64,000 nt of DNA from Fistulifera solaris (Eukaryota > Bacillariophyta > Bacillariophyceae > Naviculales > Stauroneidaceae). Location of the stretch: positions 248,001-312,000 of the forward strand of contig AP026162.1 of the NCBI GenBank assembly GCA_030295235.1. The letters run 5' to 3'. A program made the translations under genes and the position numbers. This document shows positions 32,562 through 43,634 of the stretch, in pieces. The stretch's first letter is position 1. The number at the start of each line of letters is the position of its first letter. The notes beneath the pieces were generated by a model that was given only the letters and a program-made list of their open reading frames with translations, was not told where the DNA came from and ran no database searches.

Positions 32562-33644
32562 ATGTCCGCCGAAAGCATCATGGCTGATAAAAAGGCGAGC
32601 GACGTGTACGACCGTCAGGTCCGTTTGTGGGGAGCCGATGCGCAGGTAAAAAAATTGATTCAGCGACCAAATAATTATCCTTGTCTCTGTTATCTCAACT
32701 CAATCGCTTCACGTCTTCCTTTCATCTCATTTTCCGCAGGCAAAAATGGCACAAACACGAGTTCTCTATATTCACGTCACGGGTGTATCGTCCGAGATGA
32801 TCAAAATTTGGTCCTCGCGGGGATCCGCGCCTCCATTTGCGACACTCGTTCTTTGGATCAAGTGGCGGCGACACCGTCACTCTTTTTCAGTGCGTTTCAA
32901 AAAGAGTCGAACGACGACAACAACGACAAGAAGAAGAAAACAAAGTATTCTACTGTCATGGAAGCACTCAAACCTGTCATTGAAGAATTGAATCCGCTGC
33001 TCGGAGAATGCGAAACGATTCCGGACTGGAAAGCTGCCATTCAGGAGTTTCCCTTGATTGTGGCTAGTCATTTGAGTATGGCGGATGCTCTTTATATTGC
33101 GCAACACAAATTGCCGACGACGAAATTCATTCTGACGGATACCTTTGGCTTGTACGGAGCTGCCGTCTTTGATCTCGGTCCGAACCTTGAATACCGCCCT
33201 GAGAAAGGCAAGGAATTGATGGATCCGGTTACTTTGGAACCATACATTCCCATGGACCAGATATTTGCCACGAGACTTTCGGATGCGACGAATCGCTTTC
33301 ATAAACAAGCCCCTCCCGAGGCCTATTGGCGGTATCGGTGTTTCTTGGAGTATCGGGAACGTACGGGAAAATGGCTCAGTTCCAAAGATGCGGACGTCGC
33401 CGAAGTACTAGAGTCTTATTTGCAAGAAACTGCTGATGCGTCTTTGCATGACATGATCCGTGCTCAATTCGATTCTTTGAATAAGACGGCAGAAATTTCT
33501 CCGGTGTGTGCGGTGCTCGGAGGCATGCTAGGGAACGAAATGATCAAAGTGATTAGCGGAAAAGGACAGCCGGCAAATAATACCGTGTTGATGGATGGAA
33601 TTACTTGCAAAGGATTGACGTTCCTAGTCAAGCCTAAGACATAA
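32562..33644 (+). CDS. SUMO-activating enzyme E1 subunit 1 (AOS1/SAE1)
   Basis: Partner of UBA2 in SUMO adenylation in the nucleus. Exon 1 (32562-32645) encodes DVYDRQVRLWGADAQ, the E1 signature. After a 94-bp intron, exon 2 (32740-33644) continues AKMAQTRVLYIHVTG. The frame then slips: one extra A in the A4 run at 32803-32806 gives SSEMIKNLVLAGIRASICD, the Rossmann part of the adenylation fold. With it the protein is 329 residues, usual for AOS1. The C-terminus (VCAVLGGMLGNEMIKVISGKGQP) matches AOS1; no catalytic-Cys or ubiquitin-like domain is present, as expected for this subunit. The uninterrupted frame across the intron is an accident. AOS1 is more likely than the NEDD8-E1 subunit because of its short length. 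Confidence 0.88.
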   Translation: MSAESIMADKKASDVYDRQVRLWGADAQVKKLIQRPNNYPCLCYLNSIASRLPFISFSAGKNGTNTSSLYSRHGCIVRDDQNLVLAGIRASICDTRSLDQVAATPSLFFSAFQKESNDDNNDKKKKTKYSTVMEALKPVIEELNPLLGECETIPDWKAAIQEFPLIVASHLSMADALYIAQHKLPTTKFILTDTFGLYGAAVFDLGPNLEYRPEKGKELMDPVTLEPYIPMDQIFATRLSDATNRFHKQAPPEAYWRYRCFLEYRERTGKWLSSKDADVAEVLESYLQETADASLHDMIRAQFDSLNKTAEISPVCAVLGGMLGNEMIKVISGKGQPANNTVLMDGITCKGLTFLVKPKT

Positions 33645-33707
33645 TAATGGAATTACTAGTCCGTAGTAAATACTCGAGCAAAATTAAACTTCCATTTTTT
33701 GGTACGC

Positions 33708-35516
33708 TTAACCTACAGGTAGCGGATATCCGTCTAGCTGCAAAGCTTTGCCGAATACACCGACTTCCGACGTAGTAGGCAAGCACAGAGGAGCTTGGTC
33801 ATCCGGTGCGGAAGAAACTGATACATAAATGTTCATTTCGCGCAAACACACTTCTTCCAGCATGCCCTGGAGGACTTGCAATCGAATTCCTCTGTCAGCA
33901 ATCAGATTCTCTAACCGCTGCTTCACGACCTGCAGTGATTTGCTAGTTGTACCGGCAAGACTGCGTCGCATCTCCGCTTGATGAATCTGGCCTGCCAATT
34001 CTTCCAGATCGTCGGAAAGCTCATTTTGTCGTTGTACCATCGTATCCCAATCAATGCACTGACAAACAAACAGCTCGCGATCAAACTGAGTGCATCCTCG
34101 CACGATATTGCTTGGTACATCTAGGTACTGATCTTGGTGTCTTTTGTACTCGGAAAGTCGAAATGCATTCCGTGTCGTACACAGAGTAGCGAGGGTTGTT
34201 ATGTCATCAACATACGCCTCGACTTTCTCTCGAAGACTTCCTGTCACTATAGCCGTATCATCCGTTCTCGTGAGAAGATGTTCATCGCGCAAAAACCCCA
34301 GCAGATCCAGTAATATCGACCGTATTCCCAATCCTTGTTGTTGCTGTTGTTTACCGCCGGCGCTGTTACCATGAAACGCTTTGAGCAGCCGTCGCAGATG
34401 TTCTTTCAAACGAGGGACTCTAGCCGCTCCCAATACTCCGGGCACAGAAACGAGCTGCACTTTTTATGATCCAAATATCGGGCCAGTTCCGCAAAGGGTA
34501 CAGCGCGTCCGTCATTTCTTGCTCAAATTCCGCGCATTTTTGCTCCAGCGCCAAGCTTTCGACCAGATTTGGCTTGGACAAAAGCTTCTGGAACTGATTT
34601 TCCAGGTTAGCGTTACTTTTCGTCGGTCCTCCTTCCTGTAATAGTTGTTCGACCAGGGTTAAGCTAGGCGCCTTTCGGATCGAATAATGAGCTTCCAGAT
34701 AGGCTCGAAAGGGCGCACGATATTCACATTTGATCAAATACAATCGTTTCAGCACGGTTGCATCTGCCTGAAATGCAGCACGAAATCTAGCTAGCCCATT
34801 GGGGATCTCTACTTGCACTGTGTAAGTTAGTTTTTGCCAATCTCGCTCAATCTGCTCGTAGTTTTTCTTGGACCCGATGTATTGCTGTTGATTCTTTGAA
34901 GATGACGATCTACCTTGCAATTTATTCAACTGCCGCAATTGTTTCTGACATTGATTGTAGACATGCTCCGCCCAAATGTAGTCCGGACAATACAGGCGAG
35001 GTGACTCCCAGCAGTCTCTACGTCTTTGATGTGCGGGTTGCCTCTTTCTCCCATCCTGCTGTACCGCCGTGATGCCGGCACTGTTTTTGCTGACTCCACC
35101 CAGCGGAATGTCGTACGGGTCACTCAAGTTCGCGGACGACGCTAGAGGGTCAATGGTTAAAAGAGCTACCGCATCGCACGCAATATCGAAGCACTGTCGA
35201 ACCCACTGATGCTCCGAAAATGTCAGTTCATCCGAAAGGAGAAGTGCGGCAGCAGCATTTTTCTGCAAAGTAAGCCAGCTTTGCAACAAAGCGTGTGCGG
35301 TTATGAGGGATGCTGATAATTGAGCTTCTGACGAGCGAAATAGCGCGACATCAAGAAACGTAATTAAGCCGGGCACAGCTTTTAGTTGAATGGGACATTC
35401 TTCCGACGAACCGGGCAGGTTCGGAGTTGACGCTAAAATATCCAAATGAACGCCCCAATTTGCTTCAGCACATCCATTAGCTTCAGTACAAGGGGACGGA
35501 ACATTTCTGCAATCAT
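33708..35516 (-). CDS. Large alpha-helical protein of unknown function
   Basis: Not recognised. The start is ATG 35514-35516, with an in-frame TAG just upstream. MIAEMFRPLVLKLMDVLKQIG must join the long frame beginning HLDILASTPN, which needs one more G in the run at 35453-35456. Near the middle, YPLRNWPDIW and VPRLKEHLRRLLKAFHG lie in different frames. One base fewer in the T5 run at 34461-34465 joins them directly; two insertions further apart would also work, and the protein sequence between them depends on this choice. The result is ~602 residues, mostly amphipathic helices with coiled-coil stretches, a Ser/Gln-rich loop and a poly-Gln run. No signal peptide or membrane segment is seen. 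A cytoskeletal or trafficking scaffold is possible, but nothing in the sequence settles it. Confidence 0.6.
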
Positions 35517-35878
35517 TCTTGTGAACTAAAAGCTATTGTTCGCCAAAAAGAAAAACAGCAACACCATTACACCATATTTAGATTGATTCATGTAAATACC
35601 GCGGCGACAGTTGCAAAAATAATATTTGCAACAGTATAACTCATGACTGAAAATTTCACTCTTGGCAAAAACGGACAACACTTTGATCCATAGTAAAGTC
35701 TGAAGTTGCTGTTTCGAAGATAGTTTCGAAGATAATAAGCTTTCATTACTTTCTGAACGAGAGTAAAATACGAAACAAAACATCTCGTCCGCAAAAACAT
35801 CGTCCACACCCAAAGCACAAATAAAAGGCAAAGAAAAAACTCATTGAAAACCTTGAATCGCAAATCATTCGATTGAAA
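35517..35878. other. Divergent intergenic region with a hairpin element
   Basis: Shared upstream DNA of the helical protein and the TMEM42-like gene; contains the hairpin copy at 35640-35698. Confidence 0.45.
35640..35698 (-). repeat. Dispersed ~56-bp hairpin element, copy 4 (degenerate)
   Basis: On the minus strand it reads CTTTACTATGG, then TCAAAGTGTTG, and ends TTTCAGTCATGAGT. The left box and right arm are kept; the other hairpin arm is eroded. Lies in a divergent promoter region. Confidence 0.55.
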
Positions 35879-36289
35879 ATGACAACAACAGATTCTCACA
35901 GACGACAGAATTCATTTCCCGTTGCGGCCCTGATCAGCGGGACGCTAGGAGCTGTAGCTTCGTGTTTAGGAAAGTTCGCCATGGACCCCGACGCTTTTCC
36001 AAAGGACACGTGGGGCTACTTGAGCCGTTTAATCTGTTTTCTACTCATGCTGGGTTGCAATGCTGGTATGCTGGGAAGTTTCTTATCAGGAATGGAAGAA
36101 TCGGGTAGCGTTGCGGGGACTTCGCTCTCGACAGCCGCCAATTTTAGTGTCTCGGCGTTCTTGGGGTATTTCCTTTGGGAGGAACAATTTAATGTCACTT
36201 GGTGGCTGGGATTTGCGATGGTAATGCTAGGCGTCTTTCTACTTTCGACCAAAGAAGATCCAAAGAAGAATATCATAAAACAGGACTAA
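35879..36289 (+). CDS. TMEM42-like small multi-pass membrane protein (EamA/DMT half)
   Basis: 136 residues, intronless. Four hydrophobic segments: VAALISGTLGAVASCLGKFAM, LSRLICFLLMLGCNAGMLGSFL, GTSLSTAANFSVSAFLGYFLW and WWLGFAMVMLGVFLL. The AANFSVSAFLGYFLWEE segment and the preceding Ser-rich turn match the DMT/EamA superfamily. Its short form, with a single EamA half, matches TMEM42. Transport substrate unknown; the half-size suggests a dimer. The C-terminus is short and basic (KKNIIKQD), an ER-retrieval-like KxKxx pattern is not exact. The start ATG at 35879-35881 follows a TTG that is not needed. Confidence 0.75.
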   Translation: MTTTDSHRRQNSFPVAALISGTLGAVASCLGKFAMDPDAFPKDTWGYLSRLICFLLMLGCNAGMLGSFLSGMEESGSVAGTSLSTAANFSVSAFLGYFLWEEQFNVTWWLGFAMVMLGVFLLSTKEDPKKNIIKQD

Positions 36290-36402
36290 TCGTCGATCTT
36301 TGCGTGTAACAATTCAAATAGGTCTAATTCATTTTCATATTTTCATAAAACATTTCAATCGTCAGAAAGAAATCAGTAGCCGTCATATCCAATACATTCT
36401 TA

Positions 36403-38127
36403 CTATCTTAGACCCAAAGCTTGACCTCCGCTGGTCGATTTCTTCAAAACAAACATTTCCAAAGCAGTAGCAGTCCGTGGTATAGCTGGCTTCGCCAACG
36501 ACATTCCTCCCGTACCTGAACTTCTCTGCAAGCCAAAGTTCGATAACGCTTGAGATCCACTGCGCAATCCAGGCGCTCCAATATCAAAAGTCGCATTTCC
36601 TTTGGGTGTGGGAGCCTCTGAGAAAGGATCCGATCCTTGTTGCATGGGACGAGGATGATACGCCATACGTCCGTCGCGGCCCCAAGCGCCGCCAGGACGG
36701 TCAAACTCAGCAAAAGTGGCATTGCGGGGGCCTCCAGGACCATCCGGTGCATGAGGCCGACCGAAAGATTTGAAGCTTTTCAGTTTGTTGACGTTCGCCC
36801 CCTTAAATTTCTTCGGGGATGGTGGCACGGAACTGCCTGGCATAGTGGATTGAGTAAAGCCGTCAAACTTGACGGAGCGATTTCTGCGGACACCAGCATT
36901 TGCGTTATCTACGTCGGACTTGTGATGAAGAACACTCGTCAATTTAAGTGCAGACGCACGTGCTTTTTGAATGCGGGGACCACTGCTATGATGACTGGTT
37001 GTCTGGTCGGACGTCAAGTTCAACGCGCTGCCGAAAGTAGAAAAGTTTGCTCCTGTCTGAGCGGCTCCATGAGATGAAGAAGAAGTCAATTCTAACGCAT
37101 CACCTGCACTTGCTTGGTATCCACTATCCGTAACTAAGGGGACCTCAGTTTTCGTGGCTGTTGCAACAGTTCTTAATACAACCATTCGTGCCTGTTCTAC
37201 CATCGATCCCAATAAATTGGCAGATGTCAGTCTAACTTCTAACCTCGTGATACCGGGATTGTGCATACTTGCATCAAAATTCGCTATGAAAGAATCGTTA
37301 GCGTTGTGCCTTCCATGGATCGAGTAGAGACGTTACGAAAATTCTTACCTGATATTGTGCCTGGGGCTCTGAGCGTCACTCTTTCTTCCTTGTCCTGCAC
37401 CGAGACATTCAAGGCAACTTCGAAAAGAAGCGGCAAAATTACTTCGCCTTCTTTGCATTGACTAGCAACCGAATCTGGTAGCTCAAGGGTCTTGTAGCTA
37501 GTAGCAGAATCAAGAATTTTAATACTGGACGAAAGCATTCGCATAAGCTTCGCCCGACTCTCATTGTCACCAGAAGAAAGGGAGTGACGAAGTAGTAGAA
37601 GCGTCCAGGCACGTACACGTGCGTCTACTAGTGAAGCGAAAGACCTCGACACGTTTTTCTTCACCGCATCAGAAGCGTAACAAATAGTTGATTTTGTCCA
37701 AGAAGTCACCTTGTCAATATTTTGTGCAGCTTTCAGCTCCGAATTTGCCACCCCTTCAGTAGCACCGGTTAAAACAGATGCCGTCATAGTGGGGCGTGGT
37801 TCCTCATTTGATTGAGGCAAACTAGGGTCGCGGTGTTCACCCACAACGGGCAGAGGATTCAGATCTTTGGCTTCATTCAATCCCATATCTAATGAGGGCA
37901 GCGTTAAAACAATTTCATGATCTTGTATCGTATCTGATACAAGCCTTAACACGGCTTTTTTCTCGAATAGCCTGCGGTAAACCGGAGGCGCTGGACCCGT
38001 CGGCTCTGAGACCTAGAAGGCCAGCGAAATCTCTCACTCTGCTTGCCCTAATCTTCCACATGTTCATATCGCCGCCTGTATCCATTTCGAAAGACTTCGC
38101 AACAGGTTCTGGAAATTTCATACTCAT
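36403..38127 (-). CDS. Unknown protein with low-complexity C-terminus
   Basis: I do not recognise the family. Two exons, 37349-38127 and 36403-37283, with a 65-bp intron (GTIS|ANFDASMHNPG). The start is taken as ATG 38125-38127. The frame needs one A fewer in the A6 run near 37964-37969 (REKAVLRLVSDT), after which it is 552 residues. The N-terminal half is helical (VRAWTLLLLRHSL, KLMRMLSSSIKILD) and has a strand-rich block (VILPLLFEVALNVSVQDKEERVTLRAPG). The latter could be an Ig-like or adaptin-ear-like fold (inference only). Next comes ITRLEVRLTSANLLGSMVEQARMVV, then a Ser/Gly/Pro-rich basic tail (KKFKGANVNKLKSFKSFGRP). No signal peptide. Confidence 0.6.
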
Positions 38128-39842
38128 GTCGTTGCTTTTCGTTTTCGCAGCAACCAACTGCGAATATTTGTAACGCTTTTTCGAAGAAATAATGAAAGAA
38201 CGACCGCTTCAACGATGCAAGGGGGCAGATTGCGGATTGCGGGCACTGTGTGGCAGCAGCAGATCGCGGCTCGCTGCGCTTCTCGAGGTCTTCGCAACCC
38301 ACATCCATTATTCTGACGACTCCTCCTCGCCACCTCGCTCCACCTCTCGCGTGACGCGTTTTCGCAAAGACCGTGGCCGGTCATTGGTCGACTGGTGCGA
38401 CAGTTCACGAATGTCGACAATAAACCACAAAGTACCGATCAATGCCTTTTCAGCTGGAAAATACAAAGAACACATGATTAAAGTTTTGTTTCAGTATCAA
38501 ACGCAGTTTTGTAATATAGATCGTTAAAGTACCATCAAAAAAGATGACTGAAAAGCGACTACTTCACACGGAAAAGAAACGTGAAACACGCACTTAACAC
38601 TAACTTTCAAAGATGTGGGAACCGGAAAGACACAAAATGGCCAATATTATTATTTTTCCTATAAAATTAGGCGTTGAACTTTGAACTTCACTTCGACTTG
38701 AAGTACGTAGTAATGAAGAAAAGCCTACAGCCTACCGTCACCATAAACTAGAGGGAGACAGTCGAAGATAATCGAAAATACCAGAACGCAAAGCGGCGAG
38801 CGGCGAGCGGTAACATCCTTTTCTTTGACTAGCTAGCTCGACGCTCGACGCTCGACGCTGAACACCTGACTTCAACTGTAGTTCATGGGAATCAGTTCTT
38901 GATTCTTGTCCTGTCAAGAAAACTTTTTTCTCAGCTGAATGCGACTTTATGGCGACAAACCATCACCCATCTTCTATCTATCATCTATCTGCCCTTTGGC
39001 TTTTGGTCCGGGCGGGGGAGGCAATTAATGTGTTTCATGATGATCGATGACGGAGCAGTCATAAAGATGTCACACTGGGGTTGTCGCATGTTTTGAAATT
39101 TGCTGGGTATGGAATTTCTCCGAAATCAAACAAGTGAGAGTCATCTACTTGAAGACCAATTATTCCATCATTTCATTGGCAATCATGGCAACATATCAAC
39201 GCTGGGGTCCGAGCCTACACCAGGAAGACTAAATTGTAGTTTCTGAACCCAGTTAATGCTTGCTGGTGTGCGAGGTGCACTAGATGCTTTGAATGGTCAT
39301 TATGAACTCGAATCGTCAGGATGGAACATTGAGAGATTGCAATGAAAATAGATGATTTCGCTTTCTTGAACGCTTAACCAGAGCAATACCTGGTATCCGA
39401 GTAGTTTCCAAAGTACTTCAAAGACTCTCTTATATCTTCTCATCCTTGTCTCGCTTCATTGCTTGTGACTCTGCGAGCAACGGAACCCCAACCCGAAATT
39501 TAAAGCGCTATGAATGCATCCAAAGTAATTTGAGCCACCAGAGTAGGTCGTCTGCAATGATGATTAAGTCTTTTTCAGAGAAAGACACTCCTGCAGCTAA
39601 AGCTAGAGGTATGACAAGGCACATAGCCATAGGCACTGTTTGAACGGTCTGGACATCACCTCGCTCGGGACTTCGTGTCACGAATGCGAGTCAATGAAAG
39701 CCTCCACCGCCAATCAACATCATCCAACCGCGCAAAACCATGTTGTTGAAATATTGAAAATCCATTCGACTTCTTTTTCAATTGCAAGACGAACCAACTT
39801 CAAATCATTTCATCAAAATAGAAGAAACAGGAAAATAGAAAA
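38128..39842. other. Long intergenic region, no gene supported
   Basis: 1.7 kb without a convincing gene. Short frames (for example 111 codons at 38192-38527, plus) lack domains. There is a short tandem of CTCGACG (three copies, about 38838-38858) next to GCGAGCGG repeats. No TE ends with target duplications were found by eye. It may hold a non-coding transcript, but nothing shows it. Confidence 0.4.
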
Positions 39843-40454
39843 ATGTCGGAGAAGGCTTTCCCATTAGCAGATGCCGAACTCACCATTGCGCTGTTGGATT
39901 TGATTCAGCAAGGTAAGATTTCATCACTTGAAAGCGTATCCAACGACTCGTTTCCGCACCTTACGGAATTTTTTATCCTCTCTTTCCCTCTAGCGACAAA
40001 TTATAAGGTAAGAGAAAACTCGGGAAGTTCTTTAGTCCTTCATTTTCCTAAGGCTCAATGCGTCTATCTCTTCGCTTGTTGCAGCAAACGAAAAAAGGAG
40101 CCAACGAAGCCACCAAAACTCTGAATCGTGGAATCAGCGAGATGATTATCATGGCCGCCGACGCGGAACCGATCGAGATCTTGCTCCATTTGCCCCTTTT
40201 ATGTGAGGATAAAAACGTTCCGTACGTTTTTGTCCCAAGGTAAGTCAGGGTGTCGAACAGGTGTTGAAATCACGTTGGTTTGTTTGGTAAATTCTCACCC
40301 TTGGGTATACTTGTTCTCCAGTAAAATTGCATTGGGCCGTGCTTGCGGTGTCTCTCGCCCGGTCATTTCGTGTTCCATCACGACGAATGAAGCATCTCAG
40401 CTCAAAAAGACGATCGACGACATGAAGATCAAGATTGAACAGCTTCTGGTGTAG
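39843..40454 (+). CDS. SNU13: SNU13 / 15.5-kDa U4 snRNP and box C/D snoRNP protein (L7Ae family)
   Basis: Binds the K-turn of U4 snRNA and box C/D snoRNAs. Four exons: 39843-39912, 39994-40007, 40085-40239, 40322-40454, with introns of 81, 77 and 82 bp. The second exon is only 14 nt and encodes (A)TNYK. Spliced, the protein is 123 residues and reads [28 protein letters not shown], with [18 protein letters not shown] and [11 protein letters not shown] following. It is almost superimposable on human SNU13 (128 residues), including the RNA-binding GANEATK. NHP2 or L7Ae are excluded by this detailed match. It is convergent with SLBP (next gene, 3' ends 292 bp apart). Confidence 0.96.
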
Positions 40455-40746
40455 ACTGGTTCGGTTAGCTGGGGCAGCGGGGGTTTGTTTGGTTTTTTGG
40501 ATCGGTGGAATGGGAGAGAATGAGTGAATGTCACTTTTTCGGGGATGACTGGGTCTATTTGATTTACTTCAACGAACGTAAGATGGGCGGCGAGCAGTTT
40601 ATGTAGTTGCGGAGTCGATGAATCTCAGTGATCAACTCTGACAGATTTGTCAGAGCCGTGAGGGACGAGACATAGAATATGTTAAAAAAAGCGGACTAAT
40701 GATTATGTTTGCAATTATACTTATATCGTTATTTTGTTTATAGATC

Positions 40747-41542
40747 TTACAAAAAGTCGTCGTCACTATCGTCATCGTCATCAAAGGGGCTAAAAGAATG
40801 CTTCTCTGCCGGGCTCTCCGGAAGCACGGAAATGGGAGACTGATCCAAGATATGATTGGAGGACACACCATCATGAATTTCCTTGTCCTTGCTTTCCGTA
40901 ATGTCGTGTGCTGTCTTCGAGATGGGCGTCGAAGGCACTTGACTCGACGAAGGAGAGATCAAAGAAATTGCATCTTTTGATGCAGGTGCGCTCGCATCCG
41001 CAGCCTCAACAGTGACAGATCCCTTACTTTCCTGAAAGGAAGTCATGAGATCGGCCGGATCGTACTTGTGAAGTGCAATGCGCCTGTCAAAGACGAGAAG
41101 GAAATAGTTATGAGTTGTGTGTCAAACTGAGACAGAAAGAACGGCACAATTCCTTATCAACTTACCAAGCTTTCACCAGACCCTGCCAGCGTTTCTTGGA
41201 GATATCCAGAGTAGCATCCGGCGTAGAGGGAGTTTCCATACTCCGAATGCGGCGCTTCTCCTTGGGCACTTGCTGGGTGTAAGCGTGATATCCGGCGGTA
41301 TTCTTTCCTTTCGCAATGTCCTTCTTCCTCTGTTCAATACGTTTCAAATGCTCGGGATCCTTGGGATCCAGTTTGTTGAACTTTTCTTCTAGCGCCAATG
41401 GCTTGGAACGTTTTCTCTGACGCCGCTCGCTGCCATCGGAACCTTTGCTGCCCGAACTGCGGCTGCCACGACGTTTTACCAAAGCCCTGGGAGTGCAATT
41501 CACCAAGGGTTCCTCCATTTTCGAATCAGCAAGAACTTCCAT
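40747..41542 (-). CDS. SLBP: Histone mRNA stem-loop binding protein (SLBP)
   Basis: Binds the 3' hairpin of replication-dependent histone mRNAs and directs their processing and translation. Two exons, 41166-41542 and 40747-41083, with an 82-bp intron cutting the RNA-binding domain at AW|RIALHKYDP. Of 237 residues the RBD covers about 60-135: RIEQRKKDIAKGKNTAGYHAY, VPKEKRRI, the METPSTPD loop (TPNK in animals) and SKKRWQGLVKAWRIALHKYDP. The N-terminal part is basic (RRQRKRSKP), the C-terminal part Ser/Pro-rich and acidic, ending DDDDDSDDDFL. The motif order is diagnostic. It implies polyA-independent histone mRNA ends in this diatom. Confidence 0.93.
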
Positions 41543-42188
41543 CGTTGCGATTTGACAAGGTATGTACCAAAAGACGTTTTATAATGCCATAAGCTACAAA
41601 ACGAATGAATGGGTTGAGTTCTCTGTTTGTGTCGTCCTTGTCCTTTCCAAGAAAACGAGGCCGGCGTTGGGAAGGAGACGCGGACGCGCACCTCTCTCGT
41701 ATACTTTGTACTCAAGGCCACGACATTTGAATTTTGGGCGCGATGGCGGGAGACAAAGCGCGCCGTCAACATTTCAACCTGACCAACAATTCATGATTGA
41801 AACGCAGTCGTGGTTACAGTAAACAACACTTTGGATGATAGCTCGGAATGACGGCGTTCCGCCAAGGTTTAGACAAGAAATAAAGACGTGCATTAAAATA
41901 CTGTTGCAATACAATTCATTGTAATAGCGAATGAGACTCATGAACGGAGGTTATGCAGCAGTTCCAATCATCAGCAAAATCATTTTCGTGACGGAATGTA
42001 GTCGTGTGTCATGTACTTCATAGAGAATAGAGACGTCATTTTCGAAGTGGTACCTCGCTGTGGTACTCGACAAAAAGATAGGGGAAAGTGGAACGATTTA
42101 TTTTCTGTTTGTTCGCCTTCGAACTTCGAACCTTGTTACCTTTCATTTTATTCATCTGACAATTCTTCTATGTTACACTATAAATAGG
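41543..42188. other. Divergent intergenic region with a hairpin element
   Basis: Shared upstream region of SLBP and the K+ channel gene. Contains the hairpin copy at 41790-41845. Confidence 0.45.
41790..41845 (-). repeat. Dispersed ~56-bp hairpin element, copy 5
   Basis: In plus-strand order: TTCATGATTG, AAACG loop, CAGTCGTGGTTA, then ACACTTTGG and GATAGCTC. Read on the minus strand this is the same box-then-hairpin layout as the others, with one arm mismatch and a 5-base loop. Confidence 0.65.
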
Positions 42189-43440
42189 ATGATCTTTGTC
42201 GAAAACATGTCGCGAGTCATTCGTAATACGCTTCGACGTGGGCGGACGGACCACCACAATGAAACTACGGAGAATGAAGAATCAACACTTCTGCGAAGAT
42301 CGAGCTACACACCATCGCTTTCCGGCACATACGAAGGATTTGAGCAATCTTTTACGGCCTTCCAGCTCTGTATTTTCCACGTGATTTGCTATTATATTAT
42401 TGCGGTTCTCTGTTTCAGCTATTTCTTCGAAAACTGGACTATTATTGATTCACTCTATTTCGCAACGGTTCTATTTACGACAATCGGCTTTGGTGATTTG
42501 AGTCCGTCAACTTGGACTGGGCGTATCTCGGTCATCTTCTTGGCGATATATGGTATAGGTTTGCTGGGGATTTTCCTCGGTATTGCCGGACACAACCTGA
42601 TGGAGTATCAAACCAAATTATGGGATCGACAACGAAAAGATGTCCGTAGCAAAATACTGCGCACCGTAGAACAAGCAGCGCTCGATAGAAAAGAGACTGG
42701 AGGCATTCAAGCGTCAGAACGATTTGAAAGCGAACGTGCAGTTAATGTTTCTTTGTTTCGGGATATTGCGCAAGTCGCACTTGCCGAAAGTCCCATTTTA
42801 TTTGTTGTTCTGATGGGTGGGGTAATGCTGGGACATGCGGAAGGATGGAACATGTTTGAAAGGTAAGCGCGCCAATAAATGGTGACATTGAAATATCAAT
42901 GTACGGTTCGACTCAAACGCTTATTTTAGTATCTATTTCACCGTTACAGCTGGGACTACCATTGGTGAGTTGTTAGTCTTTCCAAAGAGTGAAGTATGCT
43001 GTGCATCAGTTGCTAAAATAAATGATGTTTTCTCGGCAGGCTTTGGTGACTATCATCCAGATCATCCCCTGGTTCGACTTGCGTGTTGTTTCTTTCTTCC
43101 TCTTCTCGTGGCAGTTCTGGGGCAGTTTCTCGCTGCGGTTGCTTCGATTTACATGAAACGTCAACGCCGGCGTGCAGAGCTAAAGTTTCTTACTCGAACC
43201 ATGACCATTTATGACATGCAGGCTATGGACGAGAACAACGATGGTGAAGTTCAAGAATCTGAATTCCTTGCTTTCATGCTCGTGGCACTCAATAAAGTAA
43301 ACAAGGAAGAGATTGCGGAAATAATGTCACTCTTTGATAGACTAGACGTGTCAAAGTCGGGTACCATTGACATGAAAGACCTTGTTGTCAGTAAATCCGA
43401 GATCTTCCGTGGGGTACTGGGCGATTCTACCGTCCCATAA
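42189..43440 (+). CDS. Two-pore-domain K+ channel with two EF-hands (TPK-like)
   Basis: Potassium channel subunit with Ca2+-sensing tail. Three exons: 42189-42862, 42930-42964 (35 nt) and 43040-43440, with introns of 67 and 75 bp; 369 residues. Two pore loops each carry the K+ filter TTIGFGD, the first at residues 97-103, the second encoded across an intron (TTIG|FGDYHP). Each is flanked by hydrophobic helices, giving the TPK layout M1-P-M2-M3-P-M4. Two EF-hands close the C-terminus: DENNDGEVQESEF and DVSKSGTIDMKDL, as in plant TPK channels. The Arg-rich N-terminus has no signal. Which membrane (plasma membrane or vacuole) cannot be read. Confidence 0.92.
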
Positions 43441-43634
43441 AGGAGGAGCTGAATAGATGATATTCTAGTGCACGGGCCATCCCTTCTTTGCCCACAAACG
43501 TTCCTATCGGAGGGCAAATATTTCGTTCTTCAAACATAACACGAAGCCTTATTTTGCACTACGAAAGTGATAATTTAATCAATGGACTGAGTGTGTTTTT
43601 CAGGCTCAAAGGTCGCTGCTAGCGATTAAACGTT

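Noticed and set aside
32646-32739. Coding sequence within the AOS1 frame
   Set aside because: Canonical intron; the uninterrupted frame only arises because a later one-base error puts exon 2 back in phase.
33708-34460. Separate gene for the second half of the helical protein
   Set aside because: The first half ends without a natural C-terminus in a T5 run, and the two halves rejoin with one base.
38192-38527. 111-codon frame upstream of the unknown gene
   Set aside because: No domain, and it overlaps the likely 5' flank of the gene at 36403-38127.
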